DNA from: Pandoraea apista
Lineage (GTDB): Bacteria > Pseudomonadota > Gammaproteobacteria > Burkholderiales > Burkholderiaceae
Assembly (NCBI RefSeq): GCF_001465595.2
Contig: NZ_CP013481.2
Coordinates: forward strand, 2,418,001-2,482,000
Direction: 5' to 3'
DNA length: 64,000 nucleotides
In this document: piece by piece, positions 56,395 to 64,000 of the stretch
Layout of the letters: each line of letters begins with the position of its first letter
How positions within the stretch are numbered: position 1 is the first letter of the stretch
Program-made: the position numbers and the translations under genes
Notes under the pieces: generated by a model
Database searches by the model: none
Told to the model about the DNA's origin: nothing
The model's input: only the letters and a program-made list of their open reading frames with translations

Positions 56395-57156
56395 TCAGCG
56401 CGACTCCGCCAGCCGCGCGAGCCACTCGCGGCGCGCGTTGCCTCCGTCGGCTTCGGTGTGCTCGCGGGCGGCGGCTTCGGCGCCGTTGGCGTCTCCCGCC
56501 GCGATGCGTGCAACGATTTCCCCGTGTTCGTGCCAGACCACTTCTTGCATTGGCATTGCCCCGAGCGTTGCAGCCATCGCCCGCATGATGTGTGGCCATT
56601 GCGGTGCGAGCGTCTGGGCGATCAACGGGTTGCCCGATGCATCGTGCAGGGCCGTGTGAAACGCCACCTCGATGCGCACCTGATGCGCGACCGGTGTGCC
56701 GCGCGTCATCGCCATACCCGCAGCGACGGTGTCCTGAAGCCGACGCAACACCGGCTCGCTCAACGTTCCTTGAGCCATGCGCGTCGCCGCAAGCCGCGCC
56801 GCCAGACCATCGAGCGCGGTACGCACCTGATAGAGCTGGCGCAGATGATCGGGGTCGATGGGCGCGACTTCCAGACCCTGACGTCCACTGTCGCACACCA
56901 GACCGTCGCGCTTGAGCAATTGCAGGGCATGGCTGACAGGCTGACGCGACACGCCCAGCGAGTCGGCTAGTTCCGCCTGTCGAATGCGCTCGCCCGGGGG
57001 CAGCGTGAGATCGGCGATGGCGTCGCGCAAGCGCGAGTAGACCTGATCGATCAGCACCGGCGTGCTGGCTAGCGGCGCGAGCGGAACCAGAGGCGAGGGG
57101 GGCGAGAGGGGGGCGTTAGTCGCCGGGGTATCAACGGAGACGGCAGGGGTCGACAT
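56395..57156 (-). CDS. GntR family (FadR/FCD-type) regulator
   Basis: A 253-residue regulator: Pro/Ala-rich leader of 35 residues, winged helix (GERIRQAELADSLGVSRQPVSHALQLLKRDGLV), then an FCD effector domain with the metal-ligand type segments IEVAFHTALHDASGN and WHEHGEIVARI. It is 2 bp upstream of the AEC transporter and probably governs it. Two TGGAATTCCG copies around the start (57156 and 57190) are candidate operators. Confidence 0.93.
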   Translation of the reverse strand: MSTPAVSVDTPATNAPLSPPSPLVPLAPLASTPVLIDQVYSRLRDAIADLTLPPGERIRQAELADSLGVSRQPVSHALQLLKRDGLVCDSGRQGLEVAPIDPDHLRQLYQVRTALDGLAARLAATRMAQGTLSEPVLRRLQDTVAAGMAMTRGTPVAHQVRIEVAFHTALHDASGNPLIAQTLAPQWPHIMRAMAATLGAMPMQEVVWHEHGEIVARIAAGDANGAEAAAREHTEADGGNARREWLARLAESR

Positions 57157-57199
57157 GGAATTCCGGTGGCTGCCGGCGTTGGTGATATCTGGAATTCCG
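57156..57199 (-). promoter_or_regulatory. Two TGGAATTCCG repeats at the GntR gene start
   Basis: Palindromic GGAATTCC cores at 57157-57164 (overlapping the start codon) and 57191-57198, 34 bp apart. Possible autoregulatory operators; inference. Confidence 0.4.
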
Positions 57200-57287
57200 A
57201 ATTCTACGCCGCCAGACGGACGCCGGGGGCATTTTTTTCAATCAACGGCAATCGCGAGGGGAAGAGGCACGTGGGGCGACGCGTATA

Positions 57288-57581
57288 TCAGTCGCTCGGG
57301 TCCAGTTCCGGTGGCGCAATGGATGCGACGCGGGCAGGCGTCTGAAGCAGTGCCTGAACGGTCGTACGGGTTCGCTGGAGGCGTCGGGCGAGCGCCCAGG
57401 CATCGGCCTCGCGCTCGAAAAGACCGACAATCAAGTGCGGCTCCGCGGCAAATCCGTCGGAAAACAGGCCGATGTTCTTGGCGATCATCTCGCTCGCCCG
57501 CTCCACCGAGACAGTGTACTGACGCGGTGAACGGTATTGATTGATGACAACGGCAAAGGCGCGGGAGAACGCGTCTGACAT
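57288..57581 (-). CDS. Hypothetical protein, 97 residues
   Basis: A small soluble protein reading MSDAFSRAFAVVINQYRSP at its start; the middle FEREADAWALARRLQRTRTTVQ is a likely amphipathic helix. No family recognised. A strong GAGGAGG-like ribosome site precedes the ATG at 57581, supporting translation. It lies alone between the GntR unit and a leftward terminator. Confidence 0.6.
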   Translation of the reverse strand: MSDAFSRAFAVVINQYRSPRQYTVSVERASEMIAKNIGLFSDGFAAEPHLIVGLFEREADAWALARRLQRTRTTVQALLQTPARVASIAPPELDPSD

Positions 57582-57993
57582 GCGGGAACCTCCTCTGACG
57601 GCGTTGCGCGAAAGCGCCGATGTCGAGCATTAGGGCTATGCGCTAGCGTTGCACTTCCGGAGATTGTAGGCGATGACGGCGCACGTGTCGGGACAAAACG
57701 ATGGCGTGGTGCGTTGACGGCGATCCTCTTCGGCAGCGGCATAAAAAAAGCCGCCGAGCGGGTCGGCGGCGCAACAGAGAGGGTGACAGCGCAACCGAAG
57801 TTGCCGGAAATCAGCATAGGTCGCGGCGATGACAACGTCGTGACCGCTGTTTCAGCGAAGCGGCCGGGATTCGTCGAGATCCACCGCCGGATCGCGAGGT
57901 GATAGGGACAGAAATTCTCGGAAAAGCCTCCCACTGTGCGCATCGCGCACGAAAGGCCCTCCGTTGTCTGATGCGACTGGGCGCGTGCGCCGG
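57582..57993. other. Intergenic region with a leftward terminator
   Basis: No gene supported. Besides the terminator at 57743-57770, it holds the promoter region of the 97-residue protein and the presumed 3' untranslated region of the small membrane protein. Confidence 0.5.
57743..57770 (-). terminator. Leftward intrinsic terminator
   Basis: A perfect 8-bp stem (57750-57757 with 57763-57770) that ends, read leftward, in seven T. It probably closes the transcript of the small membrane protein at 57994-58185. Confidence 0.85.
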
Positions 57994-58185
57994 CTACACG
58001 AGTACGGGCAACGCCTCCACGACAAGGAGTGCAACGAGCGCTCCGACCACCGCGCCGACGGCACGCAGACTATAGCGCGTGCCACGCGTCGCGACAGGAA
58101 TGCCGCCAACGAGTAGCGCACCGGCCACCGCCATTGGCAGGAACAGCGTCAGGTCGTAAAGATTGAAGTGGAATACGGGCATCAT
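57994..58185 (-). CDS. Hypothetical small membrane protein, 63 residues
   Basis: Two hydrophobic segments (about 12-32 and 41-61) joined by a short basic loop (ATRGTRYSLRAVG). A very strong ribosome site (GGAGAGGAGA) precedes the ATG, which is why I accept this short gene. No family recognised. Confidence 0.65.
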   Translation of the reverse strand: MMPVFHFNLYDLTLFLPMAVAGALLVGGIPVATRGTRYSLRAVGAVVGALVALLVVEALPVLV

Positions 58186-58294
58186 TCTTGTCTCCTCTCC
58201 TGAATCGCCATTCCACTATAGGACGGCGGCGGAGGATGCCCAAATTTGGTGCGACGCAGCATGTTGCTGCGCAGAGATTAGCGCGTTGGCGGTG

Positions 58295-58501
58295 TCAGTC
58301 TTCCTGGCGTACGGCGTGCATTTTTCGGCGTGCGTTCCACATCGCCATGTCCTTGCGGGTGCGCATACGATCGCTGACGTTGATCCCGGAGGGCTGTGCG
58401 TTTGGCGGGGAGGCAGCAATATCGTTGGCTTCGCTGCGTGCCTGCACCATCATGACGAGCGTAAACAGCGAGGCGGCAAGCGCCAGCAAGATCAGCTTCA
58501 T
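58295..58501 (-). CDS. Hypothetical small protein with signal anchor, 68 residues
   Basis: MKLILLALAASLFTLVMMVQ is a signal peptide or anchor; the rest is polar and basic (RTRKDMAMWNARRK). GGGGA lies 5 bp before the ATG at 58501. No family recognised and no clear partner. Confidence 0.45.
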   Translation of the reverse strand: MKLILLALAASLFTLVMMVQARSEANDIAASPPNAQPSGINVSDRMRTRKDMAMWNARRKMHAVRQED

Positions 58502-58958
58502 AGGGTCCCCGGGTCAATCTCTGGTGAATCTGGTCGGTGTATGCGTCGTCGTCATCGTCCTGACCGGTCTCCTCTATGGGGACCGTGCCGGCGCGGGTGG
58601 CGCGATGCTTCTGTCATGCTCTGCTTGACGGACTACGTTGCCGCAACTATCTGACGGGAGGGGGCTCCGGTGCGTCTGACGCTGACTTAGGCCGTGTCTT
58701 ATACAGCGCGGCACATCATAGCCTGCGATTATGACAACGCTTCGGGTGGGCGACCAAAAATCTTGCCGTGCGCCGCGCGGGACGTCGTATGCGTCACGCT
58801 GTCCCTGAGTTGACGTCCCATGAACGTCCCCATGTTTTCACGTCCTTTAACGTATAGCGACGGTTGCGGCGAAAAGTTTAGAATTTGTGACACTTTTTTC
58901 GACACGGGCCAAAACGCCGTGTCCCCACGATTCGGCCCGTGTCTCTCCGACGAAGTGC
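58502..58958. other. Intergenic region left of the holin-like gene
   Basis: About 457 bp with no supportable gene. A 7-bp inverted repeat with a 9-nt spacer (58901-58907 with 58917-58923) lies 36 bp past the holin-like stop without a T run. The zone 58680-58900 is AT-richer than average and could hold a promoter for the small protein at 58295. Confidence 0.45.
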
Positions 58959-59174
58959 TTACGGCTGATGCGACACGTCGTCTTGTGGCCCGCTGGCCCG
59001 ACCCGCCCGGCGGGCGTTGCGCTCAGGTAACGCCATTGCAGCAAGCGACGCCAGCGCGGCGCCCGCCTGGGCGACCTCGTGCATCACATCGGGCGAGGTA
59101 CCGAGCGCCACCGCGAGTCCGGTCAGCCCGGCCCAGGTCGAGGGCTCGAGTAGCCGTGACAGGAGAAAGCTCAT
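58959..59174 (-). CDS. Holin-like small membrane protein
   Basis: A 71-residue protein with two short hydrophobic segments (LLEPSTWAGLTGLAVALG and AQAGAALASLAAMALP) and a charged, basic then acidic C-terminus. This matches the small phage-type proteins found in lysis or tail modules (holin-like by topology only). Its ATG overlaps the TGA of the chitinase-like gene by 4 bp with AGGAG nearby, so it is translationally coupled to it. That coupling suggests a role in releasing the signal-less chitinase. Confidence 0.6.
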   Translation of the reverse strand: MSFLLSRLLEPSTWAGLTGLAVALGTSPDVMHEVAQAGAALASLAAMALPERNARRAGRASGPQDDVSHQP

Positions 59175-60757
59175 GAGCCACCTCCCGGCGTTGTGTCGTC
59201 GAGCGAGGTCTTGCCGCTGAAGTAGAACGGCGTCATGTCGATGTTCGATACCGTCGTCGTCTGTCCCAGCCCCTCGTGCGCCGCGTTGGCGAGCACGCCG
59301 TTATCCTGATCGATGGTCCAGGTGAAGAGCCCGCCGAGCCCGTTGCGGCGTACGTAGTCGCCCTTGGCGCGAACCGTGCGCGGCGTGTCGAGCGACATGA
59401 ACATGCCGCTCGACGGCTGAAACAGGAAGTCGGCATCGGCCACCGGGTCGGTGTAAAGAACGAAGCCGTTGCGTGCCGCGCCGTTCTCCAGATCGAGGTA
59501 GTTGAACAGCATGTCGTAGTACTCCGTGGTACCCGACTCGAATGTGCCGGTGGTGATGTCGTCGCCTGGCGAATAGGTGCCGGCGAGGGCCGACACTTGC
59601 GCGATGTCCGCCTGAAGGGCGTTACGGGAGTATGCCGCGTAGCCGATGTGCACCTTGGCGAACGGCACGCCAGCCTGACGCAGCCAGTTCACCGCCCGAT
59701 CGATGGAAAAGCCACTGGCGGCGGTTGGGTCCGTATCGTGCAGGTTCGTGTGATGCGCAAGCGCCGGTGCCCACGGGGTGCCGAAGAAGTCGTAGGTCAT
59801 GAGATTCAGACGCGACACGCCCGCCGCAATGAGACCGGGCAGATTGGCCTGGGTCATATCGGCGACGTTGGCCGAGGCGGCAATCGAGATCTCGACGTCC
59901 TTGCGTCCGGCCGCAACCAGCGCATTCTTCAGATCGCCGACGAGCGCCGCGTAGTTGGCGCCATCCGCGTCGTCGTACGTATTGCCCGAATCGCCGGGCG
60001 CGCCGGGATATTCCCAGTCGAGGTTGATCTCGACGAACATCGGAAATCGCTTGAGCAGATCGACCACGCTCGCGCAGAACGTCTTGCGTCGTGGGGCGCT
60101 CGCGGCCATGCCGTGGAACGCCCGACTCATCGTCCAGCCGCCAATGGCGAGCGCCATTTTCAGCGCGGGGTTCTTCGCGTGAAGCAGACGCAGGCCGCCG
60201 AGCACGCCCTGTGCACGCGACTGCTGGAACATTGGTGCGACATCGTTGCTGATCCAACCGTCGAATCCGCAATTACGATAGGCCAGCACGTCGCCCCAAC
60301 TGTCGACGAAAGTGGCCTGATCCGGCTGGCGCGTGAAGTCGGTGGCGGCGCGTGCAATCGTCTGCGCCTTTTCGCCCTGATCGCCGACAATGCCCGAAAA
60401 GCCCACGATCAGACGGTCGTAGGCGAAGGGGTCGAGCAACATGAGATCGACGCCACGCCCTGCGGCGTCGTTGCTGAAGTCGCCGTCGAGCCGTCCGTCG
60501 TATTGTGACCAGTCGGTGTAATAGCCCGAGACTTCAAATGCGTTCTTGGCGTAGCGGTTGTAGACGCGACGGGCCACGCGTGCCGACGTGTACGACAGTT
60601 GTGTCGTGCTGGTGGACGGATCGAAGCCGTTCTGTGCGTAGGTCGTTTCGGTGGCGCCGTTCTGCGGATCGGTCGGGTAGACGAGCTCGCTTTGCGCGGC
60701 GGGCGTGGTGGACAGGGTCGAGCCGGTCGAGGGACGTTGCGAAGTGGTATCGGACAT
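59171..60757 (-). CDS. GH18 chitinase-like protein without signal peptide
   Basis: A 528-residue glycoside hydrolase family 18 protein. An unstructured Ser/Thr/Gln-rich N-terminus (1-60) has no signal peptide. The barrel shows ALAIGGWTMS (the SxGG-like strand 3 motif), VEINLDWE at 242-249 in the place of DxxDxDxE, and LMTYDFFGTPW; Asp247 and the acid Glu249 are kept, but two upstream Asp positions are Val and Asn. The C-terminus FTWTIDQDNGVL is the usual last strand. CAGGAG precedes ATG 60757. It lies between a double winged-helix regulator and an overlapping holin-like gene. Confidence 0.88.
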   Translation of the reverse strand: MSDTTSQRPSTGSTLSTTPAAQSELVYPTDPQNGATETTYAQNGFDPSTSTTQLSYTSARVARRVYNRYAKNAFEVSGYYTDWSQYDGRLDGDFSNDAAGRGVDLMLLDPFAYDRLIVGFSGIVGDQGEKAQTIARAATDFTRQPDQATFVDSWGDVLAYRNCGFDGWISNDVAPMFQQSRAQGVLGGLRLLHAKNPALKMALAIGGWTMSRAFHGMAASAPRRKTFCASVVDLLKRFPMFVEINLDWEYPGAPGDSGNTYDDADGANYAALVGDLKNALVAAGRKDVEISIAASANVADMTQANLPGLIAAGVSRLNLMTYDFFGTPWAPALAHHTNLHDTDPTAASGFSIDRAVNWLRQAGVPFAKVHIGYAAYSRNALQADIAQVSALAGTYSPGDDITTGTFESGTTEYYDMLFNYLDLENGAARNGFVLYTDPVADADFLFQPSSGMFMSLDTPRTVRAKGDYVRRNGLGGLFTWTIDQDNGVLANAAHEGLGQTTTVSNIDMTPFYFSGKTSLDDTTPGGGS

Positions 60758-60843
60758 GGATGGCTCCTGAGGTTGAGTGGACACTTGCCGTCGCCGCGCG
60801 GTAGTGAGCGCATCGGCATTGGCGTAATCAGCGTGCTATCCGC

Positions 60844-61731
60844 TCAACGCCCGGGCCAGCGCAAATGACGTGTCAGGGTGACGAGGGCGCGTGGCAGCGT
60901 CGTTGAGAGCCACGCAAGGGCGCGTGGCATGCGGGGCGCGTGTGCTGGCGTCCGAGGGTTCGGCATCGGCGTATCGCAAGGCTCGAAGCGATAGCCGATT
61001 CGCGGCACGGTCACGATGTGGCGATGCAGGTCGAGAGGAATCAGTTTCCGGCGAAGACGCGAGACGACTTGCATCAGATTGGTGTCGTCCTGCGCGGGAC
61101 GTTCCGGCCACAGCAGCGCGATTAACGTACGTTTGTCATGTACCACGCCGGCAGGTGAGCGGAGGGCACATAGCAATCGATATTCGATCTGCGGAATCCG
61201 CACGACCACGCCATTGCGACGCACCTCGCCATGCCCGTCACGCGCAACGCCCTGGTGGGGCAGCGCGGCGTGCGACGGTGCGTCGGTGGCGTCGCGCACG
61301 GTCAGCGCCTCGGTCCGGGATCGTTCAGGCGACATAGGTACCGCATGCGGGTACGCCGATTCGCGCGTCCTTGAACGGTGTGTGGTGTCGTTTGCTGCGT
61401 TCTCCGTTGCTGCGTTCTCCGTTGGTGCGGCCGGCGCCGGTAAATCGAGGCGATATCCCACGCGCGCCACGGTCACAACCGCGCGTTGCAGTCCGAGAGG
61501 GGCGAGCGAGCGACGCAAGCGCGAGACGAGTTGCACGAGGGCGGTGTCTTCCATCCACTGTGCGCGTGAACCCCACAGCGCTTCCATCAACACGCGCTTG
61601 CCGAGCGCCGTGCCTGCGCGCGCGGCAAGCAGTATGAACAAACGTTTTTCCTGTTCCGATAGCCGTGCGGAAATGCCGTCGCGCTGCACGAGATTGGTGA
61701 CCTCGTCGAGGTCGTAAGGTGACATCGGCAT
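60844..61731 (-). CDS. Receiver-less regulator with two winged-helix domains
   Basis: A 295-residue protein containing two OmpR/PhoB-type DNA-binding domains, residues 10-97 and 168-250, with no receiver. The units are alike: LVSRLRRSLAPLG and VVSRLRRKLIPLD in the recognition helix region, and VARVGYRL and VPRIGYRF in the wing. A Thr/Ala/Arg-rich linker with a short repeat (TENAATENAAN) joins them, and a basic 45-residue tail follows. No membrane segment is evident, unlike ToxR or CadC. AAGGAG precedes ATG 61731. It lies 86 bp upstream of the chitinase-like gene on the same strand and probably controls it. Confidence 0.85.
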   Translation of the reverse strand: MPMSPYDLDEVTNLVQRDGISARLSEQEKRLFILLAARAGTALGKRVLMEALWGSRAQWMEDTALVQLVSRLRRSLAPLGLQRAVVTVARVGYRLDLPAPAAPTENAATENAANDTTHRSRTRESAYPHAVPMSPERSRTEALTVRDATDAPSHAALPHQGVARDGHGEVRRNGVVVRIPQIEYRLLCALRSPAGVVHDKRTLIALLWPERPAQDDTNLMQVVSRLRRKLIPLDLHRHIVTVPRIGYRFEPCDTPMPNPRTPAHAPRMPRALAWLSTTLPRALVTLTRHLRWPGR

Positions 61732-61977
61732 GGGGCGCTCCTTGTAACAAGTCAGAGTCGCCAACCCTAGCGACGCGCGTTCGCCTGTCACAAGGCGGCA
61801 AGCGCGACATAGATACCGTCATCGGCCGTACGTCGACAGGCGTTGCGCGTCCCGGGTGCCTTGGCAATGTCACGCGTCTCCCGGCGAGGTAAGATAGCTG
61901 CCGTATCTCGCAATGGTGGCCCGATAGCTGGCGGTGCGGCGCCATTGCCGACTTCCCGAACCCTCCCGGATTTCGTC

Positions 61978-62832
61978 ATGCTCGAACTCATTTCCGAACA
62001 CCGTTGTTTCGGCGGCGCGCAGCGCTTCTATCGTCACGCTTCGACCACCATCGGTCTGCCGATGCGTTTCTCGGTGTTCCTTCCGCCCCAGGCACGCGAC
62101 GGACGCGCTGTGCCCGCGCTGTTCTATCTCGCGGGGCTGACCTGCACGGAAGAGACGTTCATGATCAAGGGCGGTGCGCAGTGGCTCGCAGCAGAGCACG
62201 GCGTCGCGCTGATTGCACCCGACACCAGCCCGCGTGGTGCGGGTGTACCGGGGGAGACCGATGCGTGGGATTTCGGTGTCGGCGCCGGTTTCTATCTCGA
62301 CGCCACGCAGGCGCCATGGTCCGCGAACTATCGCATGTACAGCTATCTCGTGGACGAACTGTACGGATTGGTGACGCAATCGTTGCCCATCGACGCGCAG
62401 CGTATCGGCATCTTCGGGCACTCGATGGGCGGGCATGGCGCATTGACGCTTGCGCTGCGCAATCCTGACAAATTCCGTTCAGTGTCGGCGTTCGCGCCGA
62501 TTGCGGCGCCGATGCGTTGCCCGTGGGGTGAGAAGGCGTTTACCGGATATCTGGGGACGGATCGCGAAACGTGGCGGAAGTACGACGCCAGCGAACTGAT
62601 TGCGAGCGCCGGGCAGATGGTGTTTCCGGGCGGCATTCTGATCGATCAGGGCTTGAACGATCAGTTTCTCGAAGCGCAACTGCATCCGGACATCTTCGAG
62701 CGCGCCTGCCGCGACGCCGGCCAACCGCTTACGCTGCGGCGTCACAACGGTTACGACCACGGCTACTACTTCATTCAGACCTTCATGGCGGATCATCTCT
62801 CACATCACGCCGAGCATCTGCGCGCGTACTGA
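61978..62832 (+). CDS. fghA: S-formylglutathione hydrolase
   Basis: The esterase hydrolyses S-formylglutathione to formate and glutathione, the second step of glutathione-dependent formaldehyde detoxification. The 284-residue sequence shows LAGLTCTEETFMIKGGAQ, the nucleophile GHSMGGHGAL, and NGYDHGYYFI with the catalytic His. I start at the ATG at 61978 (MLELISEHRCFGG), the family N-terminus. The formaldehyde dehydrogenase gene is not in the window. Confidence 0.96.
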   Translation: MLELISEHRCFGGAQRFYRHASTTIGLPMRFSVFLPPQARDGRAVPALFYLAGLTCTEETFMIKGGAQWLAAEHGVALIAPDTSPRGAGVPGETDAWDFGVGAGFYLDATQAPWSANYRMYSYLVDELYGLVTQSLPIDAQRIGIFGHSMGGHGALTLALRNPDKFRSVSAFAPIAAPMRCPWGEKAFTGYLGTDRETWRKYDASELIASAGQMVFPGGILIDQGLNDQFLEAQLHPDIFERACRDAGQPLTLRRHNGYDHGYYFIQTFMADHLSHHAEHLRAY

Positions 62833-62874
62833 TCTGTCCGTTCCCTTCACCGGCGCGCGATTTTCGCCGCGCCG

Positions 62875-63732
62875 TCAGACCGCCTGCGCCTCATAACGGC
62901 GCGGCGGTGTGACGATCTCGTCTTGTGCCCGAACGATCTCCAACTCGTAACGGCCGGCGAGATGCGTGGCGCACAGCACCGCGTCGACCGCTGCCAGCGT
63001 GTGCTCGAACGCCGCACGCACCGTATCGCCTTTGAGCCATCGTGCGAGGAAGACACCCGAGGTCAGGTCGCCCACGCCCACGGGATGACGTGAGAACGGA
63101 TACAGCGGACGGTGGCCGTGCCAGGCCTCGTCGTTCGTCACGACCAGCATGTCGAACCGGTCGGCGGGCTTGCCGGCGTATTCCAGATGCTTGACGAGCA
63201 CCATCTTCGGCCCGCGCGAAATCAACGTGCGGCATGCTGCCACTGCATCGTCGAACGTGTCGATCGGATGCTGCGAGAGCTTCTCCAGTTCGAGATGATT
63301 GGGGGCCATGATGTCGGCGGCCGCCGGCATATATTCGACGAGAAATTGCTCGATGCCCGGCTTGACCTGACACCCCTTCTCGGGATGGCCCATCACCGGG
63401 TCGCACAGGTAGATCGCAGCGGGATTGGCCTGTTTGACGCGTTCCACCGCCGCGAGCACGAAGCCCGCCTGTTCCGGCGCACCGAGGTAGCCGGAGAGTA
63501 TGGCGTCGCAACTGCCCAGTTCCCCAATGTCGTCGATGCCCTCGACCAGCCGTAGAATTTCCTCGCTGGGCAGCGCCTGACCGGTCCATTTGCCGTACTG
63601 CGTGTGATTCGAAAACTGCACCGTGTTGATCGGCCAGACGTTGACACCGAGACGGCGCATCGGGAATTCGGCGGCGCTGTTGTCGGCGTGGCCGAATACG
63701 ACATGGGACTGAATGCTGAGGACGTTTTTCAT
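62875..63732 (-). CDS. pdxY: Pyridoxal kinase PdxY
   Basis: A 285-residue ribokinase-fold enzyme that phosphorylates pyridoxal to PLP in B6 salvage. [20 protein letters not shown] is the typical start, with [21 protein letters not shown] and the ATP/anion-hole motif [10 protein letters not shown] near the C-terminus, where the catalytic base Asp sits. It is single, between the fghA stop and the fusA terminator. Confidence 0.95.
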   Translation of the reverse strand: MKNVLSIQSHVVFGHADNSAAEFPMRRLGVNVWPINTVQFSNHTQYGKWTGQALPSEEILRLVEGIDDIGELGSCDAILSGYLGAPEQAGFVLAAVERVKQANPAAIYLCDPVMGHPEKGCQVKPGIEQFLVEYMPAAADIMAPNHLELEKLSQHPIDTFDDAVAACRTLISRGPKMVLVKHLEYAGKPADRFDMLVVTNDEAWHGHRPLYPFSRHPVGVGDLTSGVFLARWLKGDTVRAAFEHTLAAVDAVLCATHLAGRYELEIVRAQDEIVTPPRRYEAQAV

Positions 63733-63762
63733 GTTGATGTGGTGCGCTTGGGCAAAAAGGAC

Positions 63763-63820
63763 AACGCCCGCGACCGGCACGATCCTGTCCGAAGAAGGAA
63801 GCGTGCCGGTCGCGGGCGTT
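63763..63820 (-). terminator. Long perfect hairpin downstream of fusA
   Basis: An 18-bp perfect inverted repeat (63763-63780 with 63803-63820, 22-nt loop). Read leftward it is followed by GTCCTTTTTG. It probably terminates the fusA transcript and insulates pdxY. Confidence 0.7.
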
Positions 63821-63882
63821 GATCGTCATGGCGGCGGCCAGCGTCCAGCGTCTGCTGCGCCGTCGCCATAACGTTTGCTGCG

Positions 63883-64000
63883 TTACTTCTTGGACGAGAT
63901 GATGGCGTCGGCCACGTTCTTAGGCGCCTCGGCGTAGTGTTTGAACTCCATCGTGTAAGTGGCGCGGCCTTGCGTGAGCGAGCGCAACGATGTCGAGTAG
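63883..64000 (-). CDS. fusA: Elongation factor G, 3' end (partial)
   Basis: The last 38 codons of a leftward gene run into the window edge. The translated end, with [17 protein letters not shown] and closing in ISSKK, is the C-terminus of EF-G domain V, the GTPase that drives ribosomal translocation. The rest of the gene lies outside. Because it follows terminator-to-pdxY, it may be a second fusA copy or the str-operon copy; the usual tufA does not follow it here. Confidence 0.85.
   Translation of the reverse strand, partial: YSTSLRSLTQGRATYTMEFKHYAEAPKNVADAIISSKK

Noticed and set aside
57714..57902. Small rightward gene of 62 codons
   Set aside because: It spans a leftward terminator and has no ribosome site.

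Overview
The window is about 63% GC with dense, short-gapped genes on both strands. Its gene content points to a betaproteobacterium of the Burkholderiaceae, and I would guess Pandoraea or a close relative (inference). Support comes from the hflK-hflC-DUF2065-hisZ-purA-phosphoribosyltransferase block, a pyruvate dehydrogenase operon whose E3 carries its own lipoyl domain and which encloses a betaproteobacterial proteasome homologue, a PHA phasin, the bpt/aat N-end-rule pair and a glutathione-dependent formaldehyde enzyme. No IS element, CRISPR array, rRNA or intact prophage was seen.

Left part (1-21 kb): membrane-protease regulators HflK/HflC, a DUF2065 peptide, HisZ, PurA and a PRTase, ending in a strong terminator. 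Next come a DUF4189 exported protein convergent with oligopeptidase A, FolD, a FixL/FixJ-like sensor-regulator pair with a 4-bp overlap, and the PDH operon (aceE, aceF, proteasome-like peptidase, lpdA).

Middle (21-40 kb): phasin divergent from a histone-deacetylase-like amidohydrolase that overlaps an EamA exporter; nitroreductase; PBP7-type endopeptidase; an IclR regulator separated from lutA-lutB by an unrecognised membrane protein with six perfect-length 15-residue repeats; an amino-acid ABC transporter lacking a local ATPase; pyrD; bpt/aat; a NUDIX hydrolase; initiator tRNA; GNAT; a second EamA; dusA; and tRNA-His.

Right part (40-64 kb): downstream of tRNA-His lies a gene-poor stretch with a decayed reading frame and a chain of hairpins closed by a terminator (candidate small RNA). 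Then two small conserved-looking proteins, a NUDIX/metallo-beta-lactamase fusion, an alcohol-to-ester degradation cassette (alpha/beta hydrolase, Baeyer-Villiger monooxygenase, SDR) with a divergent TetR and a palindromic operator, purT, a MarR gene with two phased palindromes ahead of an SDR, glutathionyl-hydroquinone reductase, a cold-shock protein, a His/Lys-rich exported protein, a diguanylate cyclase, and a GntR-AEC transporter pair. Most unusual is a three-gene strand-coherent cassette of a receiver-less regulator with two winged-helix domains, a GH18 chitinase-like protein without a signal peptide, and an overlapping holin-like membrane peptide. The window closes with S-formylglutathione hydrolase, pdxY and the 3' end of fusA.

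Functional names rest on recognisable motifs and gene order. I ran no database search, and start codons, operators and promoters are read by eye.
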